From: Paracoccaceae bacterium
GTDB taxonomy: Bacteria; Pseudomonadota; Alphaproteobacteria; Rhodobacterales; Rhodobacteraceae
DNA length: 64,000 nt
NCBI GenBank assembly: GCA_027492585.1
Contig: JAPUEK010000046.1
Location: 18,272 to 82,271 of the forward strand
Direction of reading: 5' to 3'
The notes beneath the pieces are model-generated. The model was not told the origin of the DNA. It saw nothing but the letters and a program-made list of their open reading frames with translations, and ran no database searches. Positions 35,683 through 45,294 of the stretch are shown here, piece by piece (within the stretch, counting starts at the first letter, position 1; the number at the start of each line of letters is the position of its first letter). The position numbers and the translations under genes were made by a program.

Positions 35683-36924
35683 ATGCGGATGGACAGAGAG
35701 ATCGGGGCGGAGGAGGCGACCGGGCTGCGCGTGAAGCGACGGCGGGTCTTCTACATTCCCGGCTATGATCCGATCCACCCCCGCCGCTACCGCGAGCTCT
35801 ACCGCAAGGAGGGCAGGGCGCAGGCCGCCCTTTCCGGCTACGCGATCGACCTGAAGCCGAAGCGCGTTGCCGGCCCCTATGGCTGGCAGGTGCGGGGCCA
35901 GATCGACGGGGCCACCACCGATGCCGATGTCGAGGTGCTGGTCTGGTCCGACATCGTGCGCGGCTCGATGGAACAGGGGATCGCCGCCACCTATCTCCAG
36001 CTTGTCCGCACCGCCTGGGCCTATATCGGCTCCGGCGCGCTCTTCCGGCTGATGCGGCTCCGCAAGGGGCCGATGATCGCGGCGCTTTACCCGATCGTCT
36101 TCCTGCTGGCGCAGCTTGCCGTCGCGGCTGCGGCGGGCTGGGGCCTGTTCCGGCTCATCGGGTTCTGGCACCCCTGGGCGGGGATCGGGCCGGGGCTGGT
36201 GCTCGGCTGGCTGATCCTGCGCTTCTTCCGGCGCCATGATCACAAGGTCTTCGCCTATTACCTGATGCACGACTACGCCTATTCCGCGCAGTCGAAGGGC
36301 GCCAACCCGCCGGAGCTGGAGGCGCGGATGACCGCCTTCCGCCAGACCATCGGCGAGGCGCTGCGCGGCCCCTATGACGAGGTTCTGGTGGTCGGCCATT
36401 CCTCGGGCGCGCATCTGGCCGTGTCCATCCTTGCCGACCTGATCCGGCAGGGCCTGCCCGAACCCGAGGACAGGCCGCGCCCGGTCCTGTCGCTCCTGAC
36501 GCTCGGTCAGGTGGTGCCGATGGTCTCCTTCCTGCCGGAGGCGAAGCGGCTGCGTGGCGATCTCGCCTTCCTTTCGGCGCGCGACGAGCTGACCTGGGTG
36601 GATGTGACCGCCCCCGGCGACGGCTGTGCCTTTGCGCTGTGCGATCCGGTTGCCGTCTCCGGCGTGGCGCCGCAGGGCAAGCGCTGGCCGCTGATCCTGT
36701 CGGCGGCCTTCACGAAAACCCTCAGCCCCGAACGCTGGAAGGAATTGCGCTGGCGGTTCTTCCGCCTGCATTTCCAGTATCTCTGCGCCTTCGACCGGCC
36801 GGGGGATTACGACTATTTCCGGATCACCGCCGGGCCGCAGACCCTCGGCGACCGCTACGCCGGCCGCCCTGCGTCGAAAAGCCGGATTGAGCGGGCGGTT
36901 TCAGGCTATAGAACCACGGCATGA
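35683..36924 (+). CDS. Putative membrane-associated alpha/beta hydrolase
   Basis: A 413-residue protein. Near residue 23 is VFYIPGYDP, and near 236-242 is VVGHSSGAHLA, which has the GxSxG nucleophile elbow of alpha/beta hydrolases (S240). Two hydrophobic helices (about 125-150 and 155-180) lie between them, so the hydrolase fold is split by a membrane hairpin. I cannot assign a substrate. Its stop overlaps the start of the P450 gene (ATGA), so the two are translated together. ATG 35683 or 35689 may be the start. Confidence 0.72.
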   Translation: MRMDREIGAEEATGLRVKRRRVFYIPGYDPIHPRRYRELYRKEGRAQAALSGYAIDLKPKRVAGPYGWQVRGQIDGATTDADVEVLVWSDIVRGSMEQGIAATYLQLVRTAWAYIGSGALFRLMRLRKGPMIAALYPIVFLLAQLAVAAAAGWGLFRLIGFWHPWAGIGPGLVLGWLILRFFRRHDHKVFAYYLMHDYAYSAQSKGANPPELEARMTAFRQTIGEALRGPYDEVLVVGHSSGAHLAVSILADLIRQGLPEPEDRPRPVLSLLTLGQVVPMVSFLPEAKRLRGDLAFLSARDELTWVDVTAPGDGCAFALCDPVAVSGVAPQGKRWPLILSAAFTKTLSPERWKELRWRFFRLHFQYLCAFDRPGDYDYFRITAGPQTLGDRYAGRPASKSRIERAVSGYRTTA

Positions 36925-38264
36925 CCCCGCCGAAGCCTCCCTCCCGGCCTGACAAGGTGTCGCTCTGGCGCTATGTGCGGCTGTTCCGGCAAGACATCCT
37001 CTCTGCCCAGCCCGCGCGGCTCTACCGCGCCTGGATGGCGGAGTTCCGCACCCCGTTCTTCCGCAGCTATCTGTGCAACGATCCGGCGCTCGTGAACCGG
37101 GTTCTGGTCGAACGTCCCGACGATTTCCCGAAATCGAACCGCATCCGGGAGGGGCTGAACCCGCTTCTGGGCAATTCGGTCTTCGTCACCAATGGCGAGG
37201 TCTGGAAGCGCCAGCGGCGCATCATCGACCCGGCCTTCGAGGGCGGGCGCCTGCGCGACACCTTCCCGGCGATGTGGGCGGCGGGGCAGGCGGCGGTGGC
37301 ACGGCTCCGCCCCGGCCCGGTGGAGATCGAGGAGGAGATGAGCCATGCGGCGGCGGATGTGATCTTCCGCACGCTCTTTTCCATCCCGATCGAGCATGAG
37401 GTGGCAAGCGCCGTATTCACCGAATTCCGCGGCTATCAGCGCAGCCAGCCGATCCTGAACCTTGCCGCCTTCCTGCCCCTGCCGCGCTGGGTGCCGCGCT
37501 TTCACCGGCGGGCGACGAAGCGCTCGGCGGCGGTGATCCGCGGGTTGATCACCCGCCTGACCGAAGAGCGCGCCGCCGGGATCGCTGCGGGCCGGGCGCC
37601 GGACGATCTGGCCACCAAGATCATGGTGACCCCCGATCCGGTGACCGGGGAACGCTTTGCCACCGGCGAGATGGTCGATCAGGTGGCGATCTTCTTTCTG
37701 GCCGGGCATGAGACCTCTGCCTCCGCGCTCGCCTGGTCGCTCTATCTGCTGGCCACCCACCCCGAGGTGCAGGAACGGGTGGCGGCGGAGGCCGCGACCC
37801 TCGGCGAGGCGCCGGAATTCGCGGCGCTGTCGCGGCTGAAGTTCACCCGCGATGTCTTCCGCGAGGCGCTGCGGCTTTACCCGCCGGTGCCGATGATGGT
37901 GCGCGAGAACCTTTGTCCGGAGGAGATGCGCGACCGCAAGGTCGCCCCCGGCGCGCAGATCGTGCTGTCGCCCTGGCATCTGCACCGCCATGAACGGATC
38001 TGGACCGCGCCGGACACGTTCGACCCCGACCGCTGGCAGACCGAGGAGAACCGGGCCTGCGCGCGCGACGCCTATATGCCCTTTTCGGCCGGGCCGCGGG
38101 TCTGCACCGGGGCGGGTTTTGCCATGGTCGAGGGGCCGCTCTTGCTGGCGCTTCTGGCGAAATCCTTCCGCTTCCTGCCCGAGCCGGGGAAAGTCCCGGT
38201 TCCCGTTGCACATCTGACGGTGCGGGCGGCGGAAGGCATCCACCTGCGGGTGGAGCGGCGGTAG
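36921..38264 (+). CDS. Cytochrome P450
   Basis: A 447-residue monooxygenase. Hallmarks are the I-helix FFLAGHETSASALAWSLYLL, the K-helix ExxR in FREALRLYPPVP, and the haem-cysteine loop FSAGPRVCTGAGFAMVEG (C395). There is no N-terminal membrane anchor, so it is soluble. Redox partner genes are not adjacent. It is coupled to the hydrolase-like gene upstream; a shared lipid-like substrate is possible but unproven. Confidence 0.94.
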   Translation: MTPPKPPSRPDKVSLWRYVRLFRQDILSAQPARLYRAWMAEFRTPFFRSYLCNDPALVNRVLVERPDDFPKSNRIREGLNPLLGNSVFVTNGEVWKRQRRIIDPAFEGGRLRDTFPAMWAAGQAAVARLRPGPVEIEEEMSHAAADVIFRTLFSIPIEHEVASAVFTEFRGYQRSQPILNLAAFLPLPRWVPRFHRRATKRSAAVIRGLITRLTEERAAGIAAGRAPDDLATKIMVTPDPVTGERFATGEMVDQVAIFFLAGHETSASALAWSLYLLATHPEVQERVAAEAATLGEAPEFAALSRLKFTRDVFREALRLYPPVPMMVRENLCPEEMRDRKVAPGAQIVLSPWHLHRHERIWTAPDTFDPDRWQTEENRACARDAYMPFSAGPRVCTGAGFAMVEGPLLLALLAKSFRFLPEPGKVPVPVAHLTVRAAEGIHLRVERR

Positions 38265-38284
38265 CTGTTCGTTTGCCGTGGATG

Positions 38285-38457
38285 CCCCCTCCCCATCCCC
38301 CCCCCCGCGAGGGGGGGAGGGAGGCGCGATCCGGCAGGGCGCCGCGGGGTGAAGGGAGGCTCTTCCCTCCCCCCCCCCTCGCGGGGGAGGGAGCAATGCT
38401 TTAGCCAATTCGCGCCGTTCATCGTGCCTCCCTCCCCCCTCGTGGGGGAGGGAGGGG
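38285..38457. repeat. Three GC-rich palindromes between convergent genes
   Basis: Palindromes of the form CCTCCC-C(n)-CGNGG-G(n)-AGGG at about 38287-38322, 38365-38393 and 38428-38457. The first and third are followed by a shared GCGATCCGGC. They are unlike the dispersed hairpin-tail family and may act as bidirectional terminators between the P450 and oxidoreductase genes. Confidence 0.7.
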
Positions 38458-38471
38458 GGCGATCCGGCCCC

Positions 38472-39641
38472 TTACAGCGCCAGACCCGTCCAAGCGCCGT
38501 TCTTCTTCGAGGACCGCACGCAGGCATCGACGAAGGCCACGCCTTCCAGCCCTTCCTTGAGGCCGGGGAAGGTCACGGCCGGGTCGAGCGCCGTGCCGTC
38601 GCGGCGGGCGAGGATGGCGCGGGCGGCTTCGGAATAGATGTTGGCGAAGCCTTCCAGATAGCCTTCGGGATGGCCGGAGGGGATTCGGCTCACCCGTGCC
38701 GCCGCCTCACCGGAGCCCGCCCCGTTGCGGGTCAGCCGGTAGCGCGGCGCGCCGAACGGCGTCACCCAGAGGTGGTTCGGGTTCTCCTGTTCCCATTCGA
38801 TCCCGGCCTTGGTGCCGTAGATCCGCAGCCGCAGCCCGTTTTCCTGACCGGACGCGACCTGGCTGCACCAGAGCATCCCGCGCGCGCCCGAGGTATAGCG
38901 CATCAGGATGTGGCCATTGTCATCGACCCGCCGCCCCGGCACGAAGCTTTGCAGATCCGCTGCCAGCTCTTGAAGGGTCAGGCCTGAGACGAAGTTCGCA
39001 AGGTTGAAGGCATGGGTGCCGATGTCGCCCGTGGCCCCGCCGGCCCCGGATTGCGCCGGATCGGTGCGCCAGCCGGCCTGCTTCTGGCCCGAAGCTTCCA
39101 GCGGCTCGGCCAGCCAGTCCTGGGCATATTCGACCTGCACCAGGCGGATTTCGCCGAGATCGCCGGCCTCGACCATGGCCTTGGCCTGACGGATCATCGG
39201 ATAGCCGGTGTAATTGTGGGTGAGCGCGAAGATCACCCCGGACTCCGTCGCCGCCTTGGCCAGACGCTTGGCCTCAGGCAGGGTGGCGGTCAGCGGCTTG
39301 TCGCAGATGACATGGATGCCGCGTTTCAGGAACTGCATCGCCACCGGCGCGTGCATGTGGTTCGGGGTGACGATGGCCACCGCCTCGATCCCGTCCTTGC
39401 GGCGTGCCTCCTTGGCGGCCATCTCGGCGAAGCTGCCATAGCTGCGCGCCACGCCCAGATCGGCCGCCGAGGCGGCGGAACGCTCCGGGTCCGAGGAAAA
39501 CGCCCCCGCCACCAGTTCATACTGGTCGTCGATGCGGCTGGCGATGCGGTGGACGGCGCCGATGAAAGCGCCGCGCCCGCCGCCGACCATGCCGAGGCGG
39601 ATGCGGGGGCTGCGGGCAACGTGAGCGGCGGTGATGGCCAT
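38472..39641 (-). CDS. Gfo/Idh/MocA-family oxidoreductase
   Basis: A 389-residue NAD(P)-dependent sugar or cyclitol dehydrogenase. The Rossmann loop is [15 protein letters not shown] near residue 18; the substrate-domain motif EKP-like KPLTA is seen as [21 protein letters not shown]-like [16 protein letters not shown] carries the catalytic histidine region. I chose the ATG at 39641, with AGGAAG 6 bases upstream. It lies 82 bases after the LacI-family gene on the same strand and so belongs to the carbohydrate locus. Confidence 0.9.
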   Translation of the reverse strand: MAITAAHVARSPRIRLGMVGGGRGAFIGAVHRIASRIDDQYELVAGAFSSDPERSAASAADLGVARSYGSFAEMAAKEARRKDGIEAVAIVTPNHMHAPVAMQFLKRGIHVICDKPLTATLPEAKRLAKAATESGVIFALTHNYTGYPMIRQAKAMVEAGDLGEIRLVQVEYAQDWLAEPLEASGQKQAGWRTDPAQSGAGGATGDIGTHAFNLANFVSGLTLQELAADLQSFVPGRRVDDNGHILMRYTSGARGMLWCSQVASGQENGLRLRIYGTKAGIEWEQENPNHLWVTPFGAPRYRLTRNGAGSGEAAARVSRIPSGHPEGYLEGFANIYSEAARAILARRDGTALDPAVTFPGLKEGLEGVAFVDACVRSSKKNGAWTGLAL

Positions 39642-39723
39642 GGTTCTTCCTCCCATTCGGATCTGTCGCGGTTTTGTTTGTCTGCACCGCTGTTTGCAAG
39701 GGCGTCAAATGTCTTTTCGCCGT

Positions 39724-40767
39724 TCAGGCCCCGCGCAGCGGCGTGCCGAGCGATACCGCCGTCGGCACCTCAAGCTCCTGTCCCTGTTCGGGCGCGCGCT
39801 TTTCGATGGCGGCCATCAGGGCGCGGGCAAGGAAATCGCCGGCGCGGCTGACATCCTCATGGACCACGATCATCTCGCGGCGGAAACGGTGCAGAAAGCT
39901 GATCGCCTCCTTGGAGATCAGGTCGAAATCCGGGCCGAGGACATAGCCTGCCCGTTCCGCCCCCACGACCGCTGCCATGGCCCCGGTGGTGGAGCCGGAA
40001 ATCACGCCGTCCGGCACCGGGGCCACCGCAAAGCGCCGGGCGACGGCGGCTTCGATGGCGATGGCCCCGCTGTCGCTGTCAAAGCCCTCGGCGAGTTCGT
40101 AGTTGAGGCCGCGCGCCTCCGCCTCCTCGCGGAAGCCCTTCATCATATGCACCGAATAGCTGTGCGAATGGGGCGGGGGGATCAGCAGCAGCCGCTTGCG
40201 TCCGCGCTCCTGCAGGGTCCTGACCCCGAGCCGCGAGAAAGCCTCGTTGTCGAAGTCGTAATAGGGGTGGTCGATGCCCAGATCGGTGCGGCCATGGGTG
40301 GCGAAGGGAAAGCCGCGCTCTGCCATGAAACGCACGCGAGGGTCCTCGGGGCGGGTCTGGTTCAGGATCACGCCGTCCGCGCTTTCGGTTTCCACGATGT
40401 AGCGGATGGATTCCAGCGGGTCCTGATCGGGAAAGAACGGCATCACCACCAGATGATAGGCGGTGCCGCGCAGGGCGTTGGCGATGGAATAGATGAGCCG
40501 CGACGTGTGGTTCATCACATCCGTCTCGGTCGAGAGCACCAGGGCGATCACATTGGTCTTGCCGGTCCGCAACCGGACACCCGCCCGGTTCGGCCGGTAG
40601 CCGAGCCGTTCGGCCGTTTCGCGCACGCGGCGCTTGGTCTCTTCGCCGATGTCGGAGGCATCTTTCAGCGCCCGGCTGACCGTGGCGATGGCAAGCCCCG
40701 TCTCGGCGGCGATCGTCTTGAGCGTCGGACGGATGGCCTCGGCCGCCCCGATCCCTGATTCTGCCAT
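39724..40767 (-). CDS. LacI-family transcriptional repressor
   Basis: A 347-residue regulator. The N-terminal helix-turn-helix is TLKTIAAETGLAIATVSRAL (about 14-33), then the hinge helix region YRPNRAGVRLRTGKT, then a periplasmic-binding-like sugar-sensing domain. I chose the ATG at 40767 because GGAGGAGG precedes it; the frame to 40983 is an artefact. It is divergent from the ABC operon, and twin operators at 41044-41078 are its likely target. Effector probably a mannoside or other hemicellulose oligosaccharide (inference). Confidence 0.9.
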   Translation of the reverse strand: MAESGIGAAEAIRPTLKTIAAETGLAIATVSRALKDASDIGEETKRRVRETAERLGYRPNRAGVRLRTGKTNVIALVLSTETDVMNHTSRLIYSIANALRGTAYHLVVMPFFPDQDPLESIRYIVETESADGVILNQTRPEDPRVRFMAERGFPFATHGRTDLGIDHPYYDFDNEAFSRLGVRTLQERGRKRLLLIPPPHSHSYSVHMMKGFREEAEARGLNYELAEGFDSDSGAIAIEAAVARRFAVAPVPDGVISGSTTGAMAAVVGAERAGYVLGPDFDLISKEAISFLHRFRREMIVVHEDVSRAGDFLARALMAAIEKRAPEQGQELEVPTAVSLGTPLRGA

Positions 40768-41128
40768 GCCGCCCTCCTCCGGAGCGCCTGTTGCCCTCGC
40801 CGCCCGATCGCGTCCCGCTTCCTCATCTTGTCCTGCCGGATGCGGCAAGAGCGCAAGATGGCGCGATTCGCATCCGGGGCAGCCAGATTCCTCCGGGTTG
40901 TCCTTCCCAGAAAAGCCGGGACTTTTCCATCGGATACCGTCGCACGGAGCGGGTTTCCCCGGCGGCTGATCACCAGATTCCACGTTTCATTGAAGGACGG
41001 AATTTCTGCGCCGACAAGCGAAAAGATTGCTTGATCCGAAAAACTATAACGTTATAGGCTCCAGCTATAACGATATAGAAACGACAAGAACGCGACAAAC
41101 CGATCTCGACTCAACTGGGAGGAAGACG
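40768..41128. other. Divergent regulatory region of the carbohydrate locus
   Basis: 361 bases between the lacI-type gene and the binding-protein gene, AT-rich toward the right. It holds the twin operators and should carry promoters for both directions; TTGCTT (41027-41032) with GTTATA (41051-41056) is a weak rightward candidate that would overlap the first operator. No gene is seen. Confidence 0.6.
41044..41078. promoter_or_regulatory. Twin LacI-type operators
   Basis: A perfect 14-base palindrome, CTATAACGTTATAG (41044-41057), and a near-copy, CTATAACGATATAG (41065-41078). Their centres are 21 bases apart, two helical turns, so two repressor dimers could bind on one face of the DNA. The central CG and palindromic form match LacI-family operators. 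They lie 51 bases before the binding-protein ATG. Confidence 0.75.
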
Positions 41129-42358
41129 ATGAAGAAATGGAAACTGGCTGCGGGGCTTTGCGCCTCGGTGGCTCTGCCTTCGGCTGCGCTGGCGACCGAT
41201 CTGGAGGTCACGCACTGGTGGACCTCCGGCGGCGAAGCGGCGGCGGTGGCCGAACTTGCGAAGGCTTTCGATGCGACGGGCAACCACTGGGTTGACGGCG
41301 CCATCGCCGGCGGCGGCGGCACCGCCCGCCCGATCATGATCAGCCGGATCACCGGCGGCGACCCGATGGGGGCCACCCAGTTCAACCATGGCCAGCAGGC
41401 GCAGGAACTGGTCGAGGCCGGTCTCATGCAGGATCTGACCGAAGTGGCCGAGCGCGACCACTGGAAGGACATCATCTATCCGCCGAGCCTGCTCGATTCC
41501 TGCACGCTCGACGGCAAGATCTATTGCGCCCCGGTGAACATCCACTCGCCGGAATGGCTGTGGCTGTCCAACAAGGCCTATGCCGATGCCGGTATCCCGG
41601 TGCCGACCAACTGGGATGAATTCGTCGCCTCCGCCCCGGCGCTCGAAGCGGCCGGCAAGATCCCGCTGGCGCTCGGCAACCAGCCCTGGCAGTCGAACCT
41701 CGCCTTCGGCGCCATCACCATCGCCATCGGCGGCCTGGATCTGTGGAAACAGATCAACGTCGAGAAGAACATGGATGCCGCGGCCGGCCCGGAAATGGCC
41801 AAGGTCTTCGAGGCTGCGGCCAATGCCCGCAAGCTTGCCGCGAAATCCACCGTTCAGGACTGGAACCAGGCAACCAACCTCGTGATCACCGGCGAAGCCG
41901 GCGGTCAGATCATGGGCGACTGGGCGCAGGGCGAATTCGCCGTGGCGGGTCAGGTCGCGGGCAAGGATTACACCTGCCTGCCGGGCCTTGGCGTGAATGA
42001 ATACATCTCCACCGGCGGCGACGCCTTCTACTTCCCGAAACTGAAGGACCCGGAGAAAACCAAGGCGCAACTCGAACTCGCCGCCCTGCTCGTCTCCAAG
42101 GAAGTCCAGGTGGCCTTCAACCTGAAGAAAGGCTCGCTGCCGATCCGTGGCGACGTCGATCTTTCGGCGGCCAACGACTGCATGAAGAAAGGCCTCGGCA
42201 TCCTGGCCAAGGGCAACATCGTTCCCTCGGGCGATCAGGTCTGGTCGGCCGACGTTCAGAAACAGGCGGAAGACCTGATGGTGGAATTCTGGAAATCCGA
42301 CATGTCTGCCGCGGACGCGCAGGCCAAATGGGTGGAAATCCTGAAGTCCGGCCTCTGA
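41129..42358 (+). CDS. Carbohydrate ABC transporter substrate-binding protein
   Basis: A 409-residue periplasmic oligosaccharide-binding protein. The signal peptide is MKKWKLAAGLCASVALPSAA, cut near ALAT; the mature protein starts DLEVTHWWTSGGEAAAVAEL, typical of family 1 sugar-binding proteins. GGGAGGAAG precedes the ATG, which excludes the longer frame from 41027. First gene of the operon under the twin operators. The ligand may be a manno- or other hemicellulose oligosaccharide, inferred from the glycosidases downstream. Confidence 0.92.
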   Translation: MKKWKLAAGLCASVALPSAALATDLEVTHWWTSGGEAAAVAELAKAFDATGNHWVDGAIAGGGGTARPIMISRITGGDPMGATQFNHGQQAQELVEAGLMQDLTEVAERDHWKDIIYPPSLLDSCTLDGKIYCAPVNIHSPEWLWLSNKAYADAGIPVPTNWDEFVASAPALEAAGKIPLALGNQPWQSNLAFGAITIAIGGLDLWKQINVEKNMDAAAGPEMAKVFEAAANARKLAAKSTVQDWNQATNLVITGEAGGQIMGDWAQGEFAVAGQVAGKDYTCLPGLGVNEYISTGGDAFYFPKLKDPEKTKAQLELAALLVSKEVQVAFNLKKGSLPIRGDVDLSAANDCMKKGLGILAKGNIVPSGDQVWSADVQKQAEDLMVEFWKSDMSAADAQAKWVEILKSGL

Positions 42359-42374
42359 GCTGACGACAAAAGCG

Positions 42375-42398
42375 GAGCCGCCCGATACCGGGCGGCTC
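42375..42398 (+). terminator. Intercistronic stem-loop after the binding-protein gene
   Basis: GAGCCGCCCG (42375-42384), loop ATAC, CGGGCGGCTC (42389-42398), followed by TTCGCG, without a T-run. Such hairpins often raise the level of binding-protein mRNA relative to the permease part. Confidence 0.6.
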
Positions 42399-42429
42399 TT
42401 CGCGTCTCATCAAGAGGGGGGAGGGGACG

Positions 42430-43326
42430 ATGGCGACCACGAAGCGGCCGCGAAACCGCATGTTCCGCAATATCAACGCCAAGATCGCGGCCATTCCGAT
42501 GGTGCTGACGACGCTGGTGGTCTTTGTCGGCGGCACGATCTGGACGGTGGTGTATTCCTTCACCAACTCCAAGCTGCTGCCGAAGCTGAAATTCGTCGGC
42601 TTCGATCAATACGAACGGCTCTGGAGCAACAGCCGCTGGCTGATCTCCATCGAGAACCTTGCGCTTTTCGGGGTGTTTTCCCTGATTTTCACCATCTCGG
42701 TCGGCTTTCTGCTGGCGGTGCTGATGGATCAGAAGATCCGGTTCGAGGACACGTTCCGCACCATCATGCTTTACCCCTTCGCGCTGTCCTTCGTGGTCAC
42801 GGGGCTGGTCTGGCAATGGATCCTGAACCCGAGCTTCGGCATCCAGTCGATCGTCCGCAGCCTCGGCTGGGAAAGCTTCACCTTCAACCCGCTGGAGAAC
42901 CCCAATCTGGTCATGTACGGCCTGCTGATCGCGGGGCTGTGGCAGGGGACGGGCTTCGTGATGTGCCTTCTGCTCGCCGGCCTGCGCGGCATCGACGAGG
43001 ATATCTGGAAGGCCACCCGCGTTGACGGCATCCCGACCTGGAAAACCTATGTCATCGTGATCATCCCGATGATGCGGCCGGTCTTCATCACGACGCTGGT
43101 GCTGGTCGCGGCGGGGATCATCAAGCTTTACGATCTGGTCGTCGCGCAGACCTCGGGCGGGCCGGGCAATGCCAGCCAGGTTCCGGCGATGTATGTCTAT
43201 GATTACATGTTCCAGGCGCAGAACCTCGGGCAGGGCTTTGCGGCCTCCACCATGATGCTGCTGTCGGTGCTGATCGTGCTGATCCCCTGGGCCTATCTGG
43301 AATTCGGGGGGAAGAAGCATGGCTGA
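42430..43326 (+). CDS. Carbohydrate ABC transporter permease, MalF-like
   Basis: A 298-residue inner-membrane permease with six hydrophobic segments. The EAA loop reads DIWKATRVDGIPTWKTYVIV then IPMMRP. Family motif VVAQTSGGPGNASQV is near residue 238. It overlaps the second permease gene by 8 bases. Works with the binding protein, MalG-like permease and ATPase of the same operon. Confidence 0.93.
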   Translation: MATTKRPRNRMFRNINAKIAAIPMVLTTLVVFVGGTIWTVVYSFTNSKLLPKLKFVGFDQYERLWSNSRWLISIENLALFGVFSLIFTISVGFLLAVLMDQKIRFEDTFRTIMLYPFALSFVVTGLVWQWILNPSFGIQSIVRSLGWESFTFNPLENPNLVMYGLLIAGLWQGTGFVMCLLLAGLRGIDEDIWKATRVDGIPTWKTYVIVIIPMMRPVFITTLVLVAAGIIKLYDLVVAQTSGGPGNASQVPAMYVYDYMFQAQNLGQGFAASTMMLLSVLIVLIPWAYLEFGGKKHG

Positions 43327-44209
43327 GGCCGTTCATCCGCGCGGCACCAAACCGCGACGCCGCCTTTCGGGGCGCAACATCATGCTCTACGGCACGCTGC
43401 TGGTCTTCAGCCTTTACTACATCCTGCCGCTCTGGGTCATGGTGATGACCTCGCTCAAGGGGATGCCGGAGGTGCGTCTGGGCAACATCTTCGCCCCGCC
43501 GGTGGAGATCACCTTCGAGCCCTGGGTCAAGGCCTGGGCGGAGGCCTGCACCGGGCTCAACTGCGACGGGCTGAGCCGCGGCTTCTGGAACTCGGTCCGC
43601 ATCCTCATCCCCTCGGTGATCCTGTCGATCATCGTGGCCAGCGTGAACGGCTATGCCCTGGTCAACTGGCGCTTCAAAGGGTCGGATGTGTTCTTCACCA
43701 TCCTGATCTTCGGCTCCTTCATTCCCTATCAGGTCATGCTCTATCCCATCGTGATCCTGCTGCGGGAGATGGGGCTTTACGGCACGCTCTGGGGCCTTGT
43801 GGTCGTGCATACGATCTTCGGGATGCCCATTCTGACGCTGCTTTTCCGCAACTATTTCTCCTCCATCCCGGAGGAGCTGTTCAAGGCCGCAAGGGTCGAT
43901 GGCGCGGGCTTCTGGGGGATCTATTTCCGCATCATGCTGCCGATGTCGCTGCCGATCTTCGTGGTTGCGCTGATCCTGCAGGTCACGGGGATCTGGAACG
44001 ACTTCCTCTTCGGCGTCGTCTACACCAAGCCCGACCTTTACCCGATGACGGTGCAGCTCAACAACATCGTCAACTCGGTGCAGGGGGTGAAGGAATACAA
44101 TGTCAACATGGCGGCGACGCTGCTGACGGGTCTTGTTCCTCTGATCATCTACTTTGTCTCCGGCAAATTGTTCGTGCGCGGCATCGCCGCCGGTGCGGTG
44201 AAAGGCTGA
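43319..44209 (+). CDS. Carbohydrate ABC transporter permease, MalG-like
   Basis: A 296-residue permease with six hydrophobic segments. The EAA loop is ELFKAARVDGAGFWGIYFRI then MLPMSLP, followed by the typical WNDFLFGVVYTKPDLYPMTV. GGGGGAAG lies shortly before the ATG at 43319, inside the end of the first permease gene. Confidence 0.93.
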   Translation: MAEAVHPRGTKPRRRLSGRNIMLYGTLLVFSLYYILPLWVMVMTSLKGMPEVRLGNIFAPPVEITFEPWVKAWAEACTGLNCDGLSRGFWNSVRILIPSVILSIIVASVNGYALVNWRFKGSDVFFTILIFGSFIPYQVMLYPIVILLREMGLYGTLWGLVVVHTIFGMPILTLLFRNYFSSIPEELFKAARVDGAGFWGIYFRIMLPMSLPIFVVALILQVTGIWNDFLFGVVYTKPDLYPMTVQLNNIVNSVQGVKEYNVNMAATLLTGLVPLIIYFVSGKLFVRGIAAGAVKG

Positions 44210-44212
44210 CAC

Positions 44213-45292
44213 ATGAGCTATTCCATCCAAGTCAAGGATCTGAAACTGGATTTCGGCGCGGTCTCTGTGCTGAAAACCCTGAACATCGACGTGGCCGAGG
44301 GGGAGTTCATCGTGCTTCTCGGCCCCTCGGGCTGCGGGAAATCGACGCTGCTGAACTGCCTTGCCGGGCTTTTGGACATCACCGACGGGGAAATCTGGAT
44401 CAAGGGCAAGAACGTGACCTGGGCCGAGCCGTCGGAGCGCGGCATCGGCATGGTCTTCCAGTCCTATGCGCTTTATCCGCAGATGACGGTGCGGGGGAAC
44501 CTGTCCTTCGGGCTGAAGAATGCCAGAATGCCGAAGGAGGAGATCGACAAGCGCGTCGCGCGCGCCGCCGAGATCCTCCAGATCGAGCCGCTTCTGGACC
44601 GCAAGCCGGCCGCCCTGTCCGGCGGGCAGCGGCAGCGGGTCGCCATCGGGCGGGCCCTGGTGCGCGACGTGGATGTGTTCCTCTTCGACGAGCCTCTCTC
44701 GAACCTCGATGCGAAGCTGCGGAGCGAATTGCGGGTGGAGATCAAGCGGCTCCATTCCCGGCTCAACAACACCATGGTCTATGTGACCCATGACCAGATC
44801 GAGGCGCTGACCCTCGCCGACCGCATCGCGGTGATGCGCGGCGGGATCATCCAGCAGCTCGCCGCCCCGCAGGAGATCTACAACCGCCCGGCCAATCTCT
44901 TCGTCGCGGGTTTCATCGGCTCTCCGTCGATGAACTTCCTGCACGGCGCCACCGTGGACAACGGCCGCGCCTTCCAGTTCGGCGAGACGAAGATCGACCT
45001 TTCCGGCTATGACGGCGGGGCGGTTCTGGACCGGCCGCGCGCGATCCTCGGCCTGCGGCCCGAGCATCTCCTCATCCAGACCGAGGCGGAGCCGGGGCGC
45101 ACCCTGCCGGCCGTGGTCGAGATCGACGAGCCGATGGGGGCGGATTCGCTCGTCTGGCTGGTGGCGGGCGGCACGCAGATGTCGGTCCGGGTGCCGGTGG
45201 AGCGGCGGCTGGCGCCGGGAACCAGGGTTCATCTCAAGGTGGATATCAGCAAGGCGTCGATCTTCGACACGGAAAGCGAAAAGCGGGTCTGA
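44213..45292 (+). CDS. Carbohydrate ABC transporter ATPase, MalK/UgpC-like
   Basis: A 359-residue ATPase. Walker A is [12 protein letters not shown] near residue 37, the signature is LSGGQRQRVAIGRAL, Walker B is VFLFDEPLSNLD, and a C-terminal TOBE/MalK regulatory domain holds LGLRPEHL. It follows the permease after 3 bases and precedes the glycosidase after 2 bases. It completes an importer of the CUT1 class. Confidence 0.93.
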   Translation: MSYSIQVKDLKLDFGAVSVLKTLNIDVAEGEFIVLLGPSGCGKSTLLNCLAGLLDITDGEIWIKGKNVTWAEPSERGIGMVFQSYALYPQMTVRGNLSFGLKNARMPKEEIDKRVARAAEILQIEPLLDRKPAALSGGQRQRVAIGRALVRDVDVFLFDEPLSNLDAKLRSELRVEIKRLHSRLNNTMVYVTHDQIEALTLADRIAVMRGGIIQQLAAPQEIYNRPANLFVAGFIGSPSMNFLHGATVDNGRAFQFGETKIDLSGYDGGAVLDRPRAILGLRPEHLLIQTEAEPGRTLPAVVEIDEPMGADSLVWLVAGGTQMSVRVPVERRLAPGTRVHLKVDISKASIFDTESEKRV

Positions 45293-45294
45293 AC

